From an uncultured Gammaproteobacteria bacterium (GTDB lineage: Bacteria > Pseudomonadota > Gammaproteobacteria > PS1 > Pseudothioglobaceae), in NCBI GenBank assembly GCA_902509905.1, contig CABWZI010000006.1:40303-104302 (forward strand): a stretch of DNA of 64,000 bases. Reading direction: 5' to 3'. This document shows positions 44,832-53,616 of this stretch, one piece after another. The notes under the pieces were generated by a model. The model saw nothing but the letters and a program-made list of their open reading frames with translations, searched no databases and was not told the DNA's origin. Numbering within the stretch: position 1 is the first letter of the stretch; every line of letters begins with the position of its first letter. Made by a program: the position numbers and the translations under genes.

Positions 44832-45893
44832 ATGGTAAATAATCAAGAAGAGTTAAGGCAGACAGCAAATGAACTTGCTGCTAAAGGTAAAGGATTGCTT
44901 GCAGTGGATGAATCTACTCCAACTATTGGGAAGCGACTTGCAGGTATCAACGTAGAAAATACTGAAGAAAATCGTCAGGCTTATCGCGGTATGCTGTTCA
45001 CAACTGAAGGGCTTGGGAAATTTATCAGTGGCGCCATTCTTTTTGAGGAGACACTTTATCAAAACCATCTTGATGGCGAAGCCATGGTTTCAAAAATAAA
45101 AAAGTTAGGTATTATCCCTGGAATCAAGGTGGATAAGGGCCTTAGCCCTCTAGCTGGAGCACATGAAGTTGAAACTTGGTGTAAAGGCTTAGAAGGTTTA
45201 GCGGAGAGGACTGCTGAGTATTATAAGCAGGGAGCAAGATTTGCGAAATGGCGTGCAGTTCTACAAATTACTGCTGACGGCTGTCCAACTGATCTTGCAA
45301 TTAGAGAGAATGCATGGGGTTTAGCTCGATATGCTAAGATTTGCCAAGAATCAGGACTAGTTCCAATCATTGAACCTGAAATTCTTATGGATGGTGATCA
45401 CACGATTGAAAAGACTGCAGAAGTTCAAGAAAAAGTCCTGGTTGAGGTTTATAAAGCTTGTTCCGAAAATAATGTGTTTTTAGAAGGCACATTGCTAAAA
45501 CCTTCTATGACAGTTTCAGGTGCAGATAACAAAAATAAAGCTGGATCTGAAGAGGTTGCTAAGATGACTGTTAGGACAATGAATCGATGCGTTCCAGCAG
45601 CAGTTCCTGGCATCATGTTTCTTTCTGGAGGTTTAACTGAAGAGGATGCCTCTGTTTACTTAAATACCATGAATAGTATCGAACATAAGAGTGCTACAAG
45701 TCTCACCTTCTCATATGGAAGAGCCTTACAGCAATCTTGTCTTCAAGCCTGGAATGGAGAAAATCTAGAGGCTGGTCAGAAAGCATTATTGGCAAGATGT
45801 CAGGCTAATTCCGAGGCTTCTACAGGAGACTATGTTGCCGGTTCTCAGCCATCGTCACAAGAGACTCTTTTTGAGGCTGGATATAAGTATTAA
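44832..45893 (+). CDS. fba: Class I fructose-bisphosphate aldolase
   Basis: About 353 residues of the metal-free class I aldolase: GKGLLAVDESTPTIGKRL near 17, the Schiff-base neighbourhood FAKWRAVLQI near 139, EGTLLKPSM near 218 with the catalytic lysine, and FLSGGLTEEDA near 260. ATG 44832 is preferred over GTG 44823 because AAAAGG lies about 10 bases ahead. Class I aldolase in place of FbaA is less usual in gammaproteobacteria. It ends the glycolytic cluster and is followed by a strong terminator. Confidence 0.94.
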   Translation: MVNNQEELRQTANELAAKGKGLLAVDESTPTIGKRLAGINVENTEENRQAYRGMLFTTEGLGKFISGAILFEETLYQNHLDGEAMVSKIKKLGIIPGIKVDKGLSPLAGAHEVETWCKGLEGLAERTAEYYKQGARFAKWRAVLQITADGCPTDLAIRENAWGLARYAKICQESGLVPIIEPEILMDGDHTIEKTAEVQEKVLVEVYKACSENNVFLEGTLLKPSMTVSGADNKNKAGSEEVAKMTVRTMNRCVPAAVPGIMFLSGGLTEEDASVYLNTMNSIEHKSATSLTFSYGRALQQSCLQAWNGENLEAGQKALLARCQANSEASTGDYVAGSQPSSQETLFEAGYKY

Positions 45894-45956
45894 TTTTGAT
45901 TAAGAATCATGCCCTGACTAAATTTATCAAGTCATAGGCTTAAGGCGTATAATTGA

Positions 45957-45982
45957 GGGTCCGATTTATCGGGCCCTTTTTT
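45957..45982 (+). terminator. Rho-independent terminator after fba
   Basis: GGGTCCGA (45957-45964) pairs with TCGGGCCC (45969-45976), with one G-U pair, across a four-base loop and is followed by six T. It is a textbook intrinsic terminator closing the tkt-fba operon just before mnmG. Confidence 0.92.
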
Positions 45983-46000
45983 ATTGAAATCTAATTAAGA

Positions 46001-47872
46001 ATGAAACAAAGTAAATATTACCCTGTAATTGTAGTTGGAGGTGGCCATGCTGGAACTGAAGCTGCACTTGCCTCAGCTCGAATGGGCGTGGATACATTGT
46101 TAATCACTCACAATATAGAAACTATTGGCCAGATGAGTTGTAATCCAGCCATCGGAGGAATAGGCAAAGGACACCTTGTAAAAGAGATTGATGCTATGGG
46201 CGGTTCAATGGCAAGAGCAATCGATTTATCTGGCATACAGTTTAGAACTCTAAATGCATCAAAAGGTCCTGCAGTAAGAGCTACAAGAGCTCAAGCAGAC
46301 AGACTATTGTATAAAGCCGAAATCAGAAATATAGTTGAAAATCAAGAGAATTTAACAATATTTCAGCAGCCAGTCGATGATTTAATTTTAGAAAATAATA
46401 GGGTTAAAGGCGTAGTTACACAAATGGGCCTTGAATTTTTTGCAGACAGAGTTATTTTGACTTCGGGCACCTTTTTGGGTGGAATAATTCATATTGGTCA
46501 ACAAAATTATCAGGGCGGAAGGGCTGGAGATGCTCCTGCTAACATACTATCTAAAAGACTAAGATCCTATGATTTAGGCGTTGGAAGGCTTAAAACTGGG
46601 ACGCCGCCAAGACTGGACGGTAGAACAATTAATTTCAATGTTCTTCAAAAACAAGAGGGAGATAACCCGTTACCGAGCTTTTCATTTTTAGGTAAATCGT
46701 CAGATCACCCTGAACAGATACCTTGCTTCATAACACATACCAACTCAAAAACCCATGAGTTCATCAATAATGGCCTGAAAGACTCACCACTTTTTAGTGG
46801 CAAAATTGAAGGTGTTGGCCCAAGATATTGCCCTTCAATTGAAGATAAAGTTGTAAGGTTTGCAGAACGTGATTCACATCAAATATTTGTTGAGCCTGAA
46901 GGTTTAACTACTCATGAGGTTTACCCGAATGGTATCTCTACTTCGTTACCTTATGATGTTCAAGAAGAATTTGTGAACTCAATTAAGGGCTTTGAAAATG
47001 CCAAGATAATCCGTCCTGGATACGCCATTGAGTATGATTTTTTTGATCCAAGAGGTTTAAAACAGACCCTAGAAGTTAAGAAAATATCTGGCCTATTCTT
47101 CGCTGGTCAGATTAATGGTACAACTGGATATGAAGAGGCAGCGGCACAGGGGTTGCTTGCAGGAATAAATGCAGCACTTCAAGTTCAAGAAAAGAATGCA
47201 TGGACTCCTAAGAGAGATGAGTCTTACATTGGAGTAATGGTTGATGACTTAACAACTAAGGGAGCAACCGAACCATATAGGATGTTCACCTCAAGGGCTG
47301 AATACCGATTATTGCTAAGAGAAGATAATGCAGATGAGAGATTGACACCACAGGCGAGAGAGTTGGGGCTTATCAATGATTTTCGCTGGGAAGCCTTCAA
47401 TGGAAAGTATGAGCAGGTTGCTAATGAAAAAAAACGCTTAAAGACTTTTTGGATTCAATCAGATGATAGTCAAGCAGAACAAGTGCTTGGAATAAAATTG
47501 AATCATGAATATAGCCTAGAAGCTTTGCTTAAAAGACCTAATATCAATTACAAATTACTAAGTAAGATTGAAAGGGCTAAACCCTTTTTAGAAGATAAAT
47601 TGATTATTGAGCAGGTCGAGAATCAAATTAAATATGAGGGTTATATTAAAAGGCAGTTGGACGAAATTGAAAAATATCGTAAAAATGAAAATACAAAGCT
47701 CTCTTCAAATATTGATTACAATGAGATTAAAGCGTTGTCAAATGAAGTAAGACAAAAGTTGAATCAGTTTAAGCCAGAAACAATAGGTCAGGCCAGTAGA
47801 ATTCAAGGCGTGACTCCTGCATCAATTTCGATACTCCTTGTATTTCTAAAAACCTATAAAACGCATTCGTGA
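46001..47872 (+). CDS. mnmG: tRNA uridine-5-carboxymethylaminomethyl modification enzyme
   Basis: The 623-residue MnmG (GidA) has the N-terminal FAD dinucleotide loop [17 protein letters not shown] near 11, [19 protein letters not shown] near 47 and the C-terminal MnmE-binding helical region. With MnmE it modifies U34 of certain tRNAs. It overlaps rsmG by 4 bp, as in many gammaproteobacteria where the pair lies near the origin of replication. Confidence 0.97.
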   Translation: MKQSKYYPVIVVGGGHAGTEAALASARMGVDTLLITHNIETIGQMSCNPAIGGIGKGHLVKEIDAMGGSMARAIDLSGIQFRTLNASKGPAVRATRAQADRLLYKAEIRNIVENQENLTIFQQPVDDLILENNRVKGVVTQMGLEFFADRVILTSGTFLGGIIHIGQQNYQGGRAGDAPANILSKRLRSYDLGVGRLKTGTPPRLDGRTINFNVLQKQEGDNPLPSFSFLGKSSDHPEQIPCFITHTNSKTHEFINNGLKDSPLFSGKIEGVGPRYCPSIEDKVVRFAERDSHQIFVEPEGLTTHEVYPNGISTSLPYDVQEEFVNSIKGFENAKIIRPGYAIEYDFFDPRGLKQTLEVKKISGLFFAGQINGTTGYEEAAAQGLLAGINAALQVQEKNAWTPKRDESYIGVMVDDLTTKGATEPYRMFTSRAEYRLLLREDNADERLTPQARELGLINDFRWEAFNGKYEQVANEKKRLKTFWIQSDDSQAEQVLGIKLNHEYSLEALLKRPNINYKLLSKIERAKPFLEDKLIIEQVENQIKYEGYIKRQLDEIEKYRKNENTKLSSNIDYNEIKALSNEVRQKLNQFKPETIGQASRIQGVTPASISILLVFLKTYKTHS

Positions 47873-48480
47873 ATGAAATAGACAGTCTGCTTTGTGAGGG
47901 TGCAGAGCTTATGGATATATCATTTTCAGATGAGCAGCTTGATCAGCTACTTGCTTACCATGGTCTTATTGGTAAATGGAATAAGGTCTACAATTTGAGC
48001 GCAATACGCGACCCAATTGAGTCAATCAAAAAACATTTTTTGGATAGTCTCTCGATTGTTAATTTTATTCAACCTGGAATGGTCTTAGATGTTGGTTCAG
48101 GAGCAGGATTACCAGGCATTGTTATTGCAATTATGAAACCAAAAACTAAAGTATTTACAATCGACAGTGTTGGAAAAAAATGCCGGTTTATGCAAACAGT
48201 AAAGACAGAATTATCATTAGAAAACTTGACTGTAGTCAACAATAGGGTTGAAAGCTTCAACTATGAAGAAAAATTCCCACAAATTGTATCAAGGGCTTTT
48301 TCATCTGGAGTTGATACATTAGATAAAACTCGACATTTAATTTCAAGTAATGGGCGTTATTTGCTTATGAAGGGTGCTAATGTTGATCAAGAAAATCTTC
48401 AGAAACTCAGCTTTAAAATTCATTCTATACAAGTGCCCTTTGTCTCAGACAAGAGAACACTTTTAGAAATTAATATATAA
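47869..48480 (+). CDS. rsmG: 16S rRNA (guanine-527-N7) methyltransferase
   Basis: The 203-residue RsmG (GidB) has the SAM motif [13 protein letters not shown] near residue 69 and [11 protein letters not shown] before it. It starts at a GTG overlapping the mnmG stop. No parA/parB or ATP synthase genes follow, unlike the classic oriC neighbourhood. Confidence 0.95.
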   Translation: MNEIDSLLCEGAELMDISFSDEQLDQLLAYHGLIGKWNKVYNLSAIRDPIESIKKHFLDSLSIVNFIQPGMVLDVGSGAGLPGIVIAIMKPKTKVFTIDSVGKKCRFMQTVKTELSLENLTVVNNRVESFNYEEKFPQIVSRAFSSGVDTLDKTRHLISSNGRYLLMKGANVDQENLQKLSFKIHSIQVPFVSDKRTLLEINI

Positions 48481-48487
48481 TTTTGTT

Positions 48488-49258
48488 ATGCAAATAATTG
48501 ATTCCCATTGCCATATTGATCGTGTAGATCTTGACGCATTTGGTGGAAGTATTGAGTCAATGCTAGATCATGCAAGAAATCTTTCAGTCGATAAATTTTT
48601 GTGTGTTTGTATAGATCTGGAACATTTTGATGATGTCCATACATTGTCAAAATCTTACCCCAACATCTATTGTTCTGTTGGTGTTCATCCAACAGAAACA
48701 AATTGTAAAGACCCGTCCATTGAAGAGCTCTTAGAGTATGCCAAAAGTAATAGAGTAATTGCTATTGGTGAGACAGGTCTAGATTATTTTCATGTAAGAA
48801 AAGATGAAGCTGATTGGCAGAGAGACAGATTTAGAAGGCATATTGCTGCATCTAATCAGTCGGGGAAGCCAATGATTATTCATATGAGAGACTCAAAAGA
48901 GGACACAATTGAAATTTTATCGCGAGAGAAAGCAGAAAAAGGCGTTATGCACTGTTTCGCAGAGGATTTGGAGACTGCTGAAGCTGCCATAGATTTGGGA
49001 TTCTATATTTCTTTTTCTGGCATTCTTACCTTCAAAAGCGCACAAGATTTAAGGGAAGTGGCAAAACAAATTCCTACAGAACGTATTTTAATAGAAACTG
49101 ATTCTCCTTATCTAACACCAGTCCCTTATAGAGGCAAGCCAAATAGTCCAGCCTATACATACTATGTTGCTGAAAAGCTTGCTGAGATTCGTAATACGAC
49201 AATTGGAGAGATTGCAAAAGTAACAACGCAAAATTTTAATCAGTTGTTTTTCTCTTGA
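48488..49258 (+). CDS. TatD-family metal-dependent DNase
   Basis: The 256-residue TIM-barrel hydrolase shows the metal-binding SHCHID near residue 6, AIGETGLDYF near 94, IIHMRDS near 133, MHCFAED near 154 and ETDSPYLTPVPYRGK near 203. It belongs to the TatD/YcfH group, 3'-5' exonucleases that may act in DNA repair or turnover. It follows rsmG by 7 bp in a likely operon. Confidence 0.93.
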   Translation: MQIIDSHCHIDRVDLDAFGGSIESMLDHARNLSVDKFLCVCIDLEHFDDVHTLSKSYPNIYCSVGVHPTETNCKDPSIEELLEYAKSNRVIAIGETGLDYFHVRKDEADWQRDRFRRHIAASNQSGKPMIIHMRDSKEDTIEILSREKAEKGVMHCFAEDLETAEAAIDLGFYISFSGILTFKSAQDLREVAKQIPTERILIETDSPYLTPVPYRGKPNSPAYTYYVAEKLAEIRNTTIGEIAKVTTQNFNQLFFS

Positions 49259-49262
49259 ACTT

Positions 49263-50186
49263 ATGACTACCCATGATGCACCTAGGTTTGTAACAGTTGA
49301 TGAATTTTCTGTGGGCCAAAGACTTGATAATTACTTAATTAAGTTGCTGAAGGGGGTTCCAAAATCTAGGATTTATCGCATCATTCGAAAGGGTGAGGTT
49401 AGAGTAAATAAGGGCAGAAAGAAAGCTGATTACAAGCTTAAAGCTGAGGATTTAATTCGAATACCACCTATAAGAACTTCAACTGAAAAAGAAATCAAGC
49501 CTTCACAAAGCCTACTAAAGTTACTTGAGAATGCAGTGCTTTATGAGGACAAGGGCATGCTAATAATCAATAAAATTCATGGAATGTCAGTTCATGGTGG
49601 CAGCGGGATTAGTGTTGGAATTATTGAGGCACTCAAATCACAATACAAAGAGCCAATAGAGCTTGTTCATCGGCTTGATCGTGCAACTTCTGGATGCCTA
49701 ATTCTGGCCAAAAAAAGATCAGTCCTAAAGTCATTACATTCACAGTTAGTTAATCATCAATTAGAAAAAAGATACACAGCACTAGTCAAAGATACATGGA
49801 GCAAGAAAAAACATACTATTGATGCACCCATATATCAAAACTCTAGGAACAGCGTAATAGATTCAAAAGGAAAGGACTCTCTAAGTCACTTCCATCCCAT
49901 AAAAAACTTTGAATTAGGGGATTTTAATGCCTCACTTGTTGAGGTATCAATAGAAACTGGCAGAACACATCAAATACGTGTGCATGCAAAGTTTGCGGGG
50001 CATCCAGTTGCACAGGATGATAAGTATGGTGATGGAGATTTTGATCAGTTTATGAAAAAGAAAGGTCTAAATCGTTTATTTTTGCATGCCAAGACATTAA
50101 CTTTTACGAACCCATTAACAAATGAAATTCAGAAAGTAAATGCACCGCTGCCAGATGATTTAGAAACATTTTTGAAAAAACTATGA
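49263..50186 (+). CDS. rluC: Ribosomal large subunit pseudouridine synthase, RluC type
   Basis: The 307-residue protein has an N-terminal S4 RNA-binding domain (about 12-75) and the RluA/C/D catalytic domain with Asp in ELVHRLDRATSGCLIL near 141 and the TGRTHQIRVHAKFAGHPVAQ region near 235. The DDKYGDGDFDQFMKKKGLNR segment matches RluC, which modifies three uridines in 23S rRNA. It overlaps ubiA by 4 bp. Confidence 0.93.
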   Translation: MTTHDAPRFVTVDEFSVGQRLDNYLIKLLKGVPKSRIYRIIRKGEVRVNKGRKKADYKLKAEDLIRIPPIRTSTEKEIKPSQSLLKLLENAVLYEDKGMLIINKIHGMSVHGGSGISVGIIEALKSQYKEPIELVHRLDRATSGCLILAKKRSVLKSLHSQLVNHQLEKRYTALVKDTWSKKKHTIDAPIYQNSRNSVIDSKGKDSLSHFHPIKNFELGDFNASLVEVSIETGRTHQIRVHAKFAGHPVAQDDKYGDGDFDQFMKKKGLNRLFLHAKTLTFTNPLTNEIQKVNAPLPDDLETFLKKL

Positions 50187-51025
50187 ATCCATTTATTCGA
50201 TTGATGAGACTAGATAAGCCTATTGGCTCATTATTGCTTTTATGGCCAACTTACTGGGCGTTATTCCTTAGTGCTGATGGATGGCCAGATTTAGATTTAT
50301 TGATTATTTTCACGCTGGGAGTTGTTATTATGAGAACCGCAGGCTGTGTAATCAATGATTATGCTGATCGAGAAATCGATAAACACATTAAAAGGACACA
50401 AAACAGACCCATCACATCAGGTGAGATTTCACCAAGATCGGCACTGATATTATTTGTTGTACTGATATTTATAGCTCTTATGCTAGTTTTACAAACAAAC
50501 CTATTGACTATCCAGCTGTCACTATTAGCGGCTGGCTTAGCTACAATTTACCCTTTTACTAAAAGATGGACAAATCTACCGCAACTTGTTTTGGGAGCCG
50601 CATTTGGAATGAGCGTTCCTATGGCTTTTGCAGCACAAACTGGCTCAGTGCCATTAGAGGCGGGTCTGGTTTTTCTAGCTTCCATAGTCTGGACTCTGAT
50701 TTACGATACTCTCTATGCTATGGCTGATCGAGATGAAGATTTAAAAATAGGAGTCAAGTCAACAGCAATTCTATTTAAAAGATATGACCATATTGTCATT
50801 TCCGTTTTACAATTGCTACTGATTTTGATATTTCTTGGAATAGGTAATTCCTTCAATTTAGGACAAATTTACAATTTTTCTGTAATTTTTATTGTTTGTT
50901 TTATGATTTATCATCAGATTTTGATGAAAAAACGACAAAATGAGCAATATTTCAAGGCTTTTATACATAACAATTACCTTGGTATGACTGCATTTGCCGG
51001 GATTTTCTTGTCAGTTGCAATTTAA
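50183..51025 (+). CDS. ubiA: 4-hydroxybenzoate octaprenyltransferase
   Basis: The 280-residue membrane enzyme of ubiquinone synthesis has seven to nine spans and the two prenyl-diphosphate motifs NDYADREIDKHIKRTQNRP near 57 and YDTLYAMADRDEDLKIG near 180. It attaches the isoprenoid side chain to 4-hydroxybenzoate. The length and motifs are typical of proteobacterial UbiA. It ends 86 bases before the first small-protein promoter. Confidence 0.95.
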   Translation: MNPFIRLMRLDKPIGSLLLLWPTYWALFLSADGWPDLDLLIIFTLGVVIMRTAGCVINDYADREIDKHIKRTQNRPITSGEISPRSALILFVVLIFIALMLVLQTNLLTIQLSLLAAGLATIYPFTKRWTNLPQLVLGAAFGMSVPMAFAAQTGSVPLEAGLVFLASIVWTLIYDTLYAMADRDEDLKIGVKSTAILFKRYDHIVISVLQLLLILIFLGIGNSFNLGQIYNFSVIFIVCFMIYHQILMKKRQNEQYFKAFIHNNYLGMTAFAGIFLSVAI

Positions 51026-51110
51026 GAGTAATTTTTGTTGTTTTTTTGCAACTTTATAGCCATTTCTGCTCATTTTTGCTTAATTTTTAGCTTTTTTTCA
51101 TCAATAAAAC

Positions 51111-51137
51111 TTGACACTCAGTTTTCGTTACTATAAA
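51111..51137 (+). promoter_or_regulatory. Strong sigma-70 promoter of small-protein gene 1
   Basis: A perfect TTGACA at 51111-51116 and TATAAA at 51132-51137 with a 15-base spacer, inside the block AAACTTGACA...ACTATAAAAAGT. The same arrangement recurs at 51544 for the second copy, which supports it. Confidence 0.8.
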
Positions 51138-51141
51138 AAGT

Positions 51142-51161
51142 GCATCAATCGGCAAAGATGC
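51142..51161 (+). other. Conserved 5'-leader hairpin of small-protein gene 1
   Basis: GCATC (51142-51146) can pair with GATGC (51157-51161) around AATCGGCAAA. The leader CATCAATCGG...GATGC.GGTTATCTTT is shared with the second copy. Variant bases in the alternative stem CGGC/GCCG (copy 1) against CGGT/GCTG (copy 2) keep pairing through G-U pairs. Confidence 0.6.
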
Positions 51162-51192
51162 CGGTTATCTTTATAATTAATGGAGAGAAAAT

Positions 51193-51408
51193 ATGTTAAG
51201 TAATGTAACTGGTTGGATAAAAAAATTAACAGAAGCAGGCGTAGGTCTTGTAGGACTTGCAATTGTAGTTCAAGTAATCTTTGGTTCAAGCGTAGCATTC
51301 CTTCCTGGTGATGTTATTGCTAATCTAATGTCTATCATTGGATCACTTGGAGCTGCTGGCTTAGTTGGGTTAGTCACAGCTGGATTGTTGTACCAAATCC
51401 TCAAGTAA
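51193..51408 (+). CDS. Small two-span membrane protein 1 (unknown family)
   Basis: I do not recognise this 71-residue protein. It has a short amphipathic start, MLSNVTGWIKKLTEAG, a hydrophobic span about residues 16-32, a loop SSVAFLPGDV, and a second hydrophobic span about 46-68, ending ILK. There is no cleavable signal, cysteine or histidine. GGAGAG seven bases ahead of the ATG, a strong promoter, a structured leader and a tight terminator point to high expression as a single-gene transcript. Its neighbour at 51625 is a clear paralogue. It is not ATP synthase subunit c because the polar-loop and membrane carboxylate pattern is missing. Confidence 0.85.
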   Translation: MLSNVTGWIKKLTEAGVGLVGLAIVVQVIFGSSVAFLPGDVIANLMSIIGSLGAAGLVGLVTAGLLYQILK

Positions 51409-51432
51409 ACATACCATATTAGCTCAATGAAA

Positions 51433-51455
51433 ACCCGCCGAAAGGCGGGTTTTTT
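51433..51455 (+). terminator. Intrinsic terminator of small-protein gene 1
   Basis: ACCCGCC (51433-51439), loop GAAA, GGCGGGT (51444-51450), then a T-run. A GNRA tetraloop makes this a very stable terminator. Confidence 0.95.
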
Positions 51456-51543
51456 ATGTACTAAACAATATTAATATTATTTTGATAAGTCCTATTAATT
51501 GAACAGATTAAGCATTTTTTCCCAAAACTGCAACTCAGAAAAC

Positions 51544-51570
51544 TTGACATAATTATATTGATACTATAAA
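51544..51570 (+). promoter_or_regulatory. Strong sigma-70 promoter of small-protein gene 2
   Basis: TTGACA at 51544-51549 and TATAAA at 51565-51570, again with a 15-base spacer, flanked by the same AAACTTGACA and ACTATAAAAAGT blocks as copy 1. Confidence 0.8.
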
Positions 51571-51575
51571 AAGTT

Positions 51576-51593
51576 CATCAATCGGTAGTGATG
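51576..51593 (+). other. Conserved 5'-leader hairpin of small-protein gene 2
   Basis: CATCA (51576-51580) pairs with TGATG (51589-51593). The loop ATCGG and following GGTTATCTTT are shared with copy 1. Confidence 0.6.
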
Positions 51594-51624
51594 CTGGTTA
51601 TCTTTCAACAAACGGAGAGAAGAT

Positions 51625-51843
51625 ATGTTAGACAACGTAATTGGTTGGGCAAAAAAATTGACTGAAGCAGGCGTTGCAGTTATTGCACTTGCTGTAGTTG
51701 TTCAAATAATCTTTGGCGGTGATGCTGCATTCCTTCCTGGCGATGTAACTGGCAGCCTGATTAATATCATAAGTGAACTGGGCTCTGCTAACTTAGTAGG
51801 TCTAGTTGCTGCGGGGTTAATATACAAAATCTTTACTAGGTAA
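51625..51843 (+). CDS. Small two-span membrane protein 2 (paralogue of protein 1)
   Basis: A 72-residue paralogue of the previous protein, about 60 percent identical by eye: GWxKKLTEAGV, VVQxIFG, AFLPGDV and LVGLVxAGLxYxI are shared, so the loop between spans and the amphipathic start are conserved while span residues vary between I, L, V and A. The variable residues include a D in the loop (GGDAAF for GSSVAF) and a C-terminal FTR. Promoter, leader, ribosome site GGAGAG and the bases after the stop also match copy 1, so the whole transcription unit was duplicated. Function is unknown. Confidence 0.85.
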   Translation: MLDNVIGWAKKLTEAGVAVIALAVVVQIIFGGDAAFLPGDVTGSLINIISELGSANLVGLVAAGLIYKIFTR

Positions 51844-51865
51844 CATAGCATATTAGCTCATTAAA

Positions 51866-51887
51866 AAACCCGCACTAGGCGGGTTTT
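51866..51887 (+). terminator. Intrinsic terminator of small-protein gene 2
   Basis: AAACCCGC at 51866-51873 faces GCGGGTTT after a five-base loop, ending in a T-run. The A-run on its left also makes it a possible terminator for dapD on the other strand. Confidence 0.93.
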
Positions 51888-51909
51888 TTATTGCTTCAAA
51901 TAATAGAGA

Positions 51910-52725
51910 TTAAATTCCTCTAAGGAGTTCATTAATGCCAACTTTTGATCTTGTTTTTGCATCAACCTGTTTCACTATGACAGCGCAATACAGTGAGTAG
52001 CTACCATCTGAAGATGGAAGATTTCCAGAAACGACAACTGAGCCAGCTGGAATACGACCATAACTTACTTCCCCGGTCATCCTATTATAAATTTTCGTTG
52101 ATTGTCCAATATAAACACCCATTGATATAACAGCACCTTCTTCAACAATAACTCCTTCGACCACTTCAGACCTTGCACCAATAAAACAATCATCTTCAAT
52201 TATCGTAGGGCTAGCTTGCAATGGCTCTAAAACACCACCAATACCAACACCACCTGATAAGTGAACATTTTTACCTATCTGAGCACATGAACCAACTGTT
52301 GCCCATGTGTCTACCATTGTTCCTGAGTCAACATAAGCACCTATATTTACGTAAGAGGGCATTAAAACAGTATTAGGGGCTACATATGAGCCTCGTCTTG
52401 CGGTTGCGGGAGGAACCACCCTGACACCTGATGCTTGAAACTCTTTCTCAGTCGTAGCTGCATACTTAGAGGGCACCTTATCAAAGTACTGTGTATATCC
52501 AGAAGGCATAGGGGTGTTATCAGCCAGTCTAAATGAGAGAAGGACAGCCTTCTTTAGCCACTCATTAACATGCCAATCACCAACACCTTTCTGTTCTGCC
52601 ACTCTAGCTTTTCCTGAGTCCAGTAGGTGTATTGCTTCATTAACAGCATCTTTAATTTCAGGGCTTGCAGTAGCTGGAGTTAAATGATTCCTATCCTCAA
52701 AAGCTGATTCAATAATATCTTTCAT
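51910..52725 (-). CDS. dapD: Tetrahydrodipicolinate N-succinyltransferase
   Basis: The 271-residue DapD of lysine/diaminopimelate synthesis has a helical N-terminal domain (about 1-95) and a left-handed beta-helix from hexapeptide repeats ([20 protein letters not shown] near 119, [20 protein letters not shown] near 160). It uses succinyl-CoA. It stands alone, converging on the small-protein genes and sharing their terminator. Confidence 0.96.
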   Translation of the reverse strand: MKDIIESAFEDRNHLTPATASPEIKDAVNEAIHLLDSGKARVAEQKGVGDWHVNEWLKKAVLLSFRLADNTPMPSGYTQYFDKVPSKYAATTEKEFQASGVRVVPPATARRGSYVAPNTVLMPSYVNIGAYVDSGTMVDTWATVGSCAQIGKNVHLSGGVGIGGVLEPLQASPTIIEDDCFIGARSEVVEGVIVEEGAVISMGVYIGQSTKIYNRMTGEVSYGRIPAGSVVVSGNLPSSDGSYSLYCAVIVKQVDAKTRSKVGINELLRGI

Positions 52726-52781
52726 GATTAATACTTAAAAAAAAGGGGCAATTATAACATTTACATTAGTTTTGAGCTTAT

Positions 52782-53501
52782 CTAATGTTCGTGATGGTGG
52801 TTATGGTGATGCTCATAAGTCGCCATTAGTTCATTTATTTGATCAGCAAAAAGATCATTAAATTTTTCATCTTTCAAAATTGATTCGGGAAGACCCTCAC
52901 AGCAGATATGATGATATAAACACAAAACTTGGGTTGACTCCTTCATGACTCGATGCAAGTCATGGGATACCATTAAAACCGCACAATTTTGCTGTTGATG
53001 AATTTCCTGAATCAGCTTATAGAGTTGCATTTGACCATCAACATCTAGATTTTGGGCAGGCTCATCTAGAATTAATACATTCGGTTTATTGAGCAGCGCT
53101 CTAGACAGCAGAACCTTCTGTAATTCCCCTCCAGAGAGGTTTTTTAGAGGCAGTTGAAGCAATTCATTAATACCGGTCAAATCAAAAGTTTGCTGCATAA
53201 AAACTGAATCCAGCTTCTGATTCAAAGTCAGAAAGTCTTTCACAGATATGGGTATAAATGGATTAGCTGTAAATGTTTGAGGGGTATAACCCAGCCTGAT
53301 ATCTTCCTGATAGGTTACACTCCCAGAGTCTTGCTTAATTACACCTAACAAAATTTTGATTAAAGAGCTTTTTCCTGCACCATTTGGCCCAATGAGCGTG
53401 ACAAATTCCCCTTGATGAAGCTTAAAGCTGACATCATCAAGAACATTCTTACCATTATGGTTGAGTGTAATGTTGTTGAGAGTTATGAGGGCATCTGACA
53501 T
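52782..53501 (-). CDS. znuC: Zinc-type ABC transporter ATPase with His-rich tail (ZnuC-like)
   Basis: The 239-residue ATPase has Walker A GPNGAGKSS near 37, LSGGELQK near 122, Walker B VLILDEPAQNLD near 142 and the switch His in MVSHDLHRVMKESTQVLCLYHHICCEG, which matches ZnuC. The C-terminus YEHHHNHHHEH has seven His residues, fitting zinc sensing or storage. No znuA, znuB or zur gene is beside it; they must be elsewhere or lie beyond the window. Separated from divergent polA by 115 bp. Confidence 0.85.
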   Translation of the reverse strand: MSDALITLNNITLNHNGKNVLDDVSFKLHQGEFVTLIGPNGAGKSSLIKILLGVIKQDSGSVTYQEDIRLGYTPQTFTANPFIPISVKDFLTLNQKLDSVFMQQTFDLTGINELLQLPLKNLSGGELQKVLLSRALLNKPNVLILDEPAQNLDVDGQMQLYKLIQEIHQQQNCAVLMVSHDLHRVMKESTQVLCLYHHICCEGLPESILKDEKFNDLFADQINELMATYEHHHNHHHEH

Positions 53502-53616
53502 AAGTACATTTTATCTAACATTTTCAACATTCACGCTCAAAATAAAGAGTTAGAGGCATTATATTCATAACCCAGTTTCTAAGAATTGAAACATAGTTTA
53601 GATGTAAAATTTAAAT

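Noticed and set aside
51193..51843. Small proteins as ATP synthase subunit c or a pilin-like VirB2
   Set aside because: No polar loop with the RQP-type motif, no membrane carboxylate, no signal peptide, and no partner genes nearby.
53502..53616. Zur-type operator in the znuC-polA gap
   Set aside because: Only a loose resemblance (TTATATTCATAAC) without a proper palindrome.
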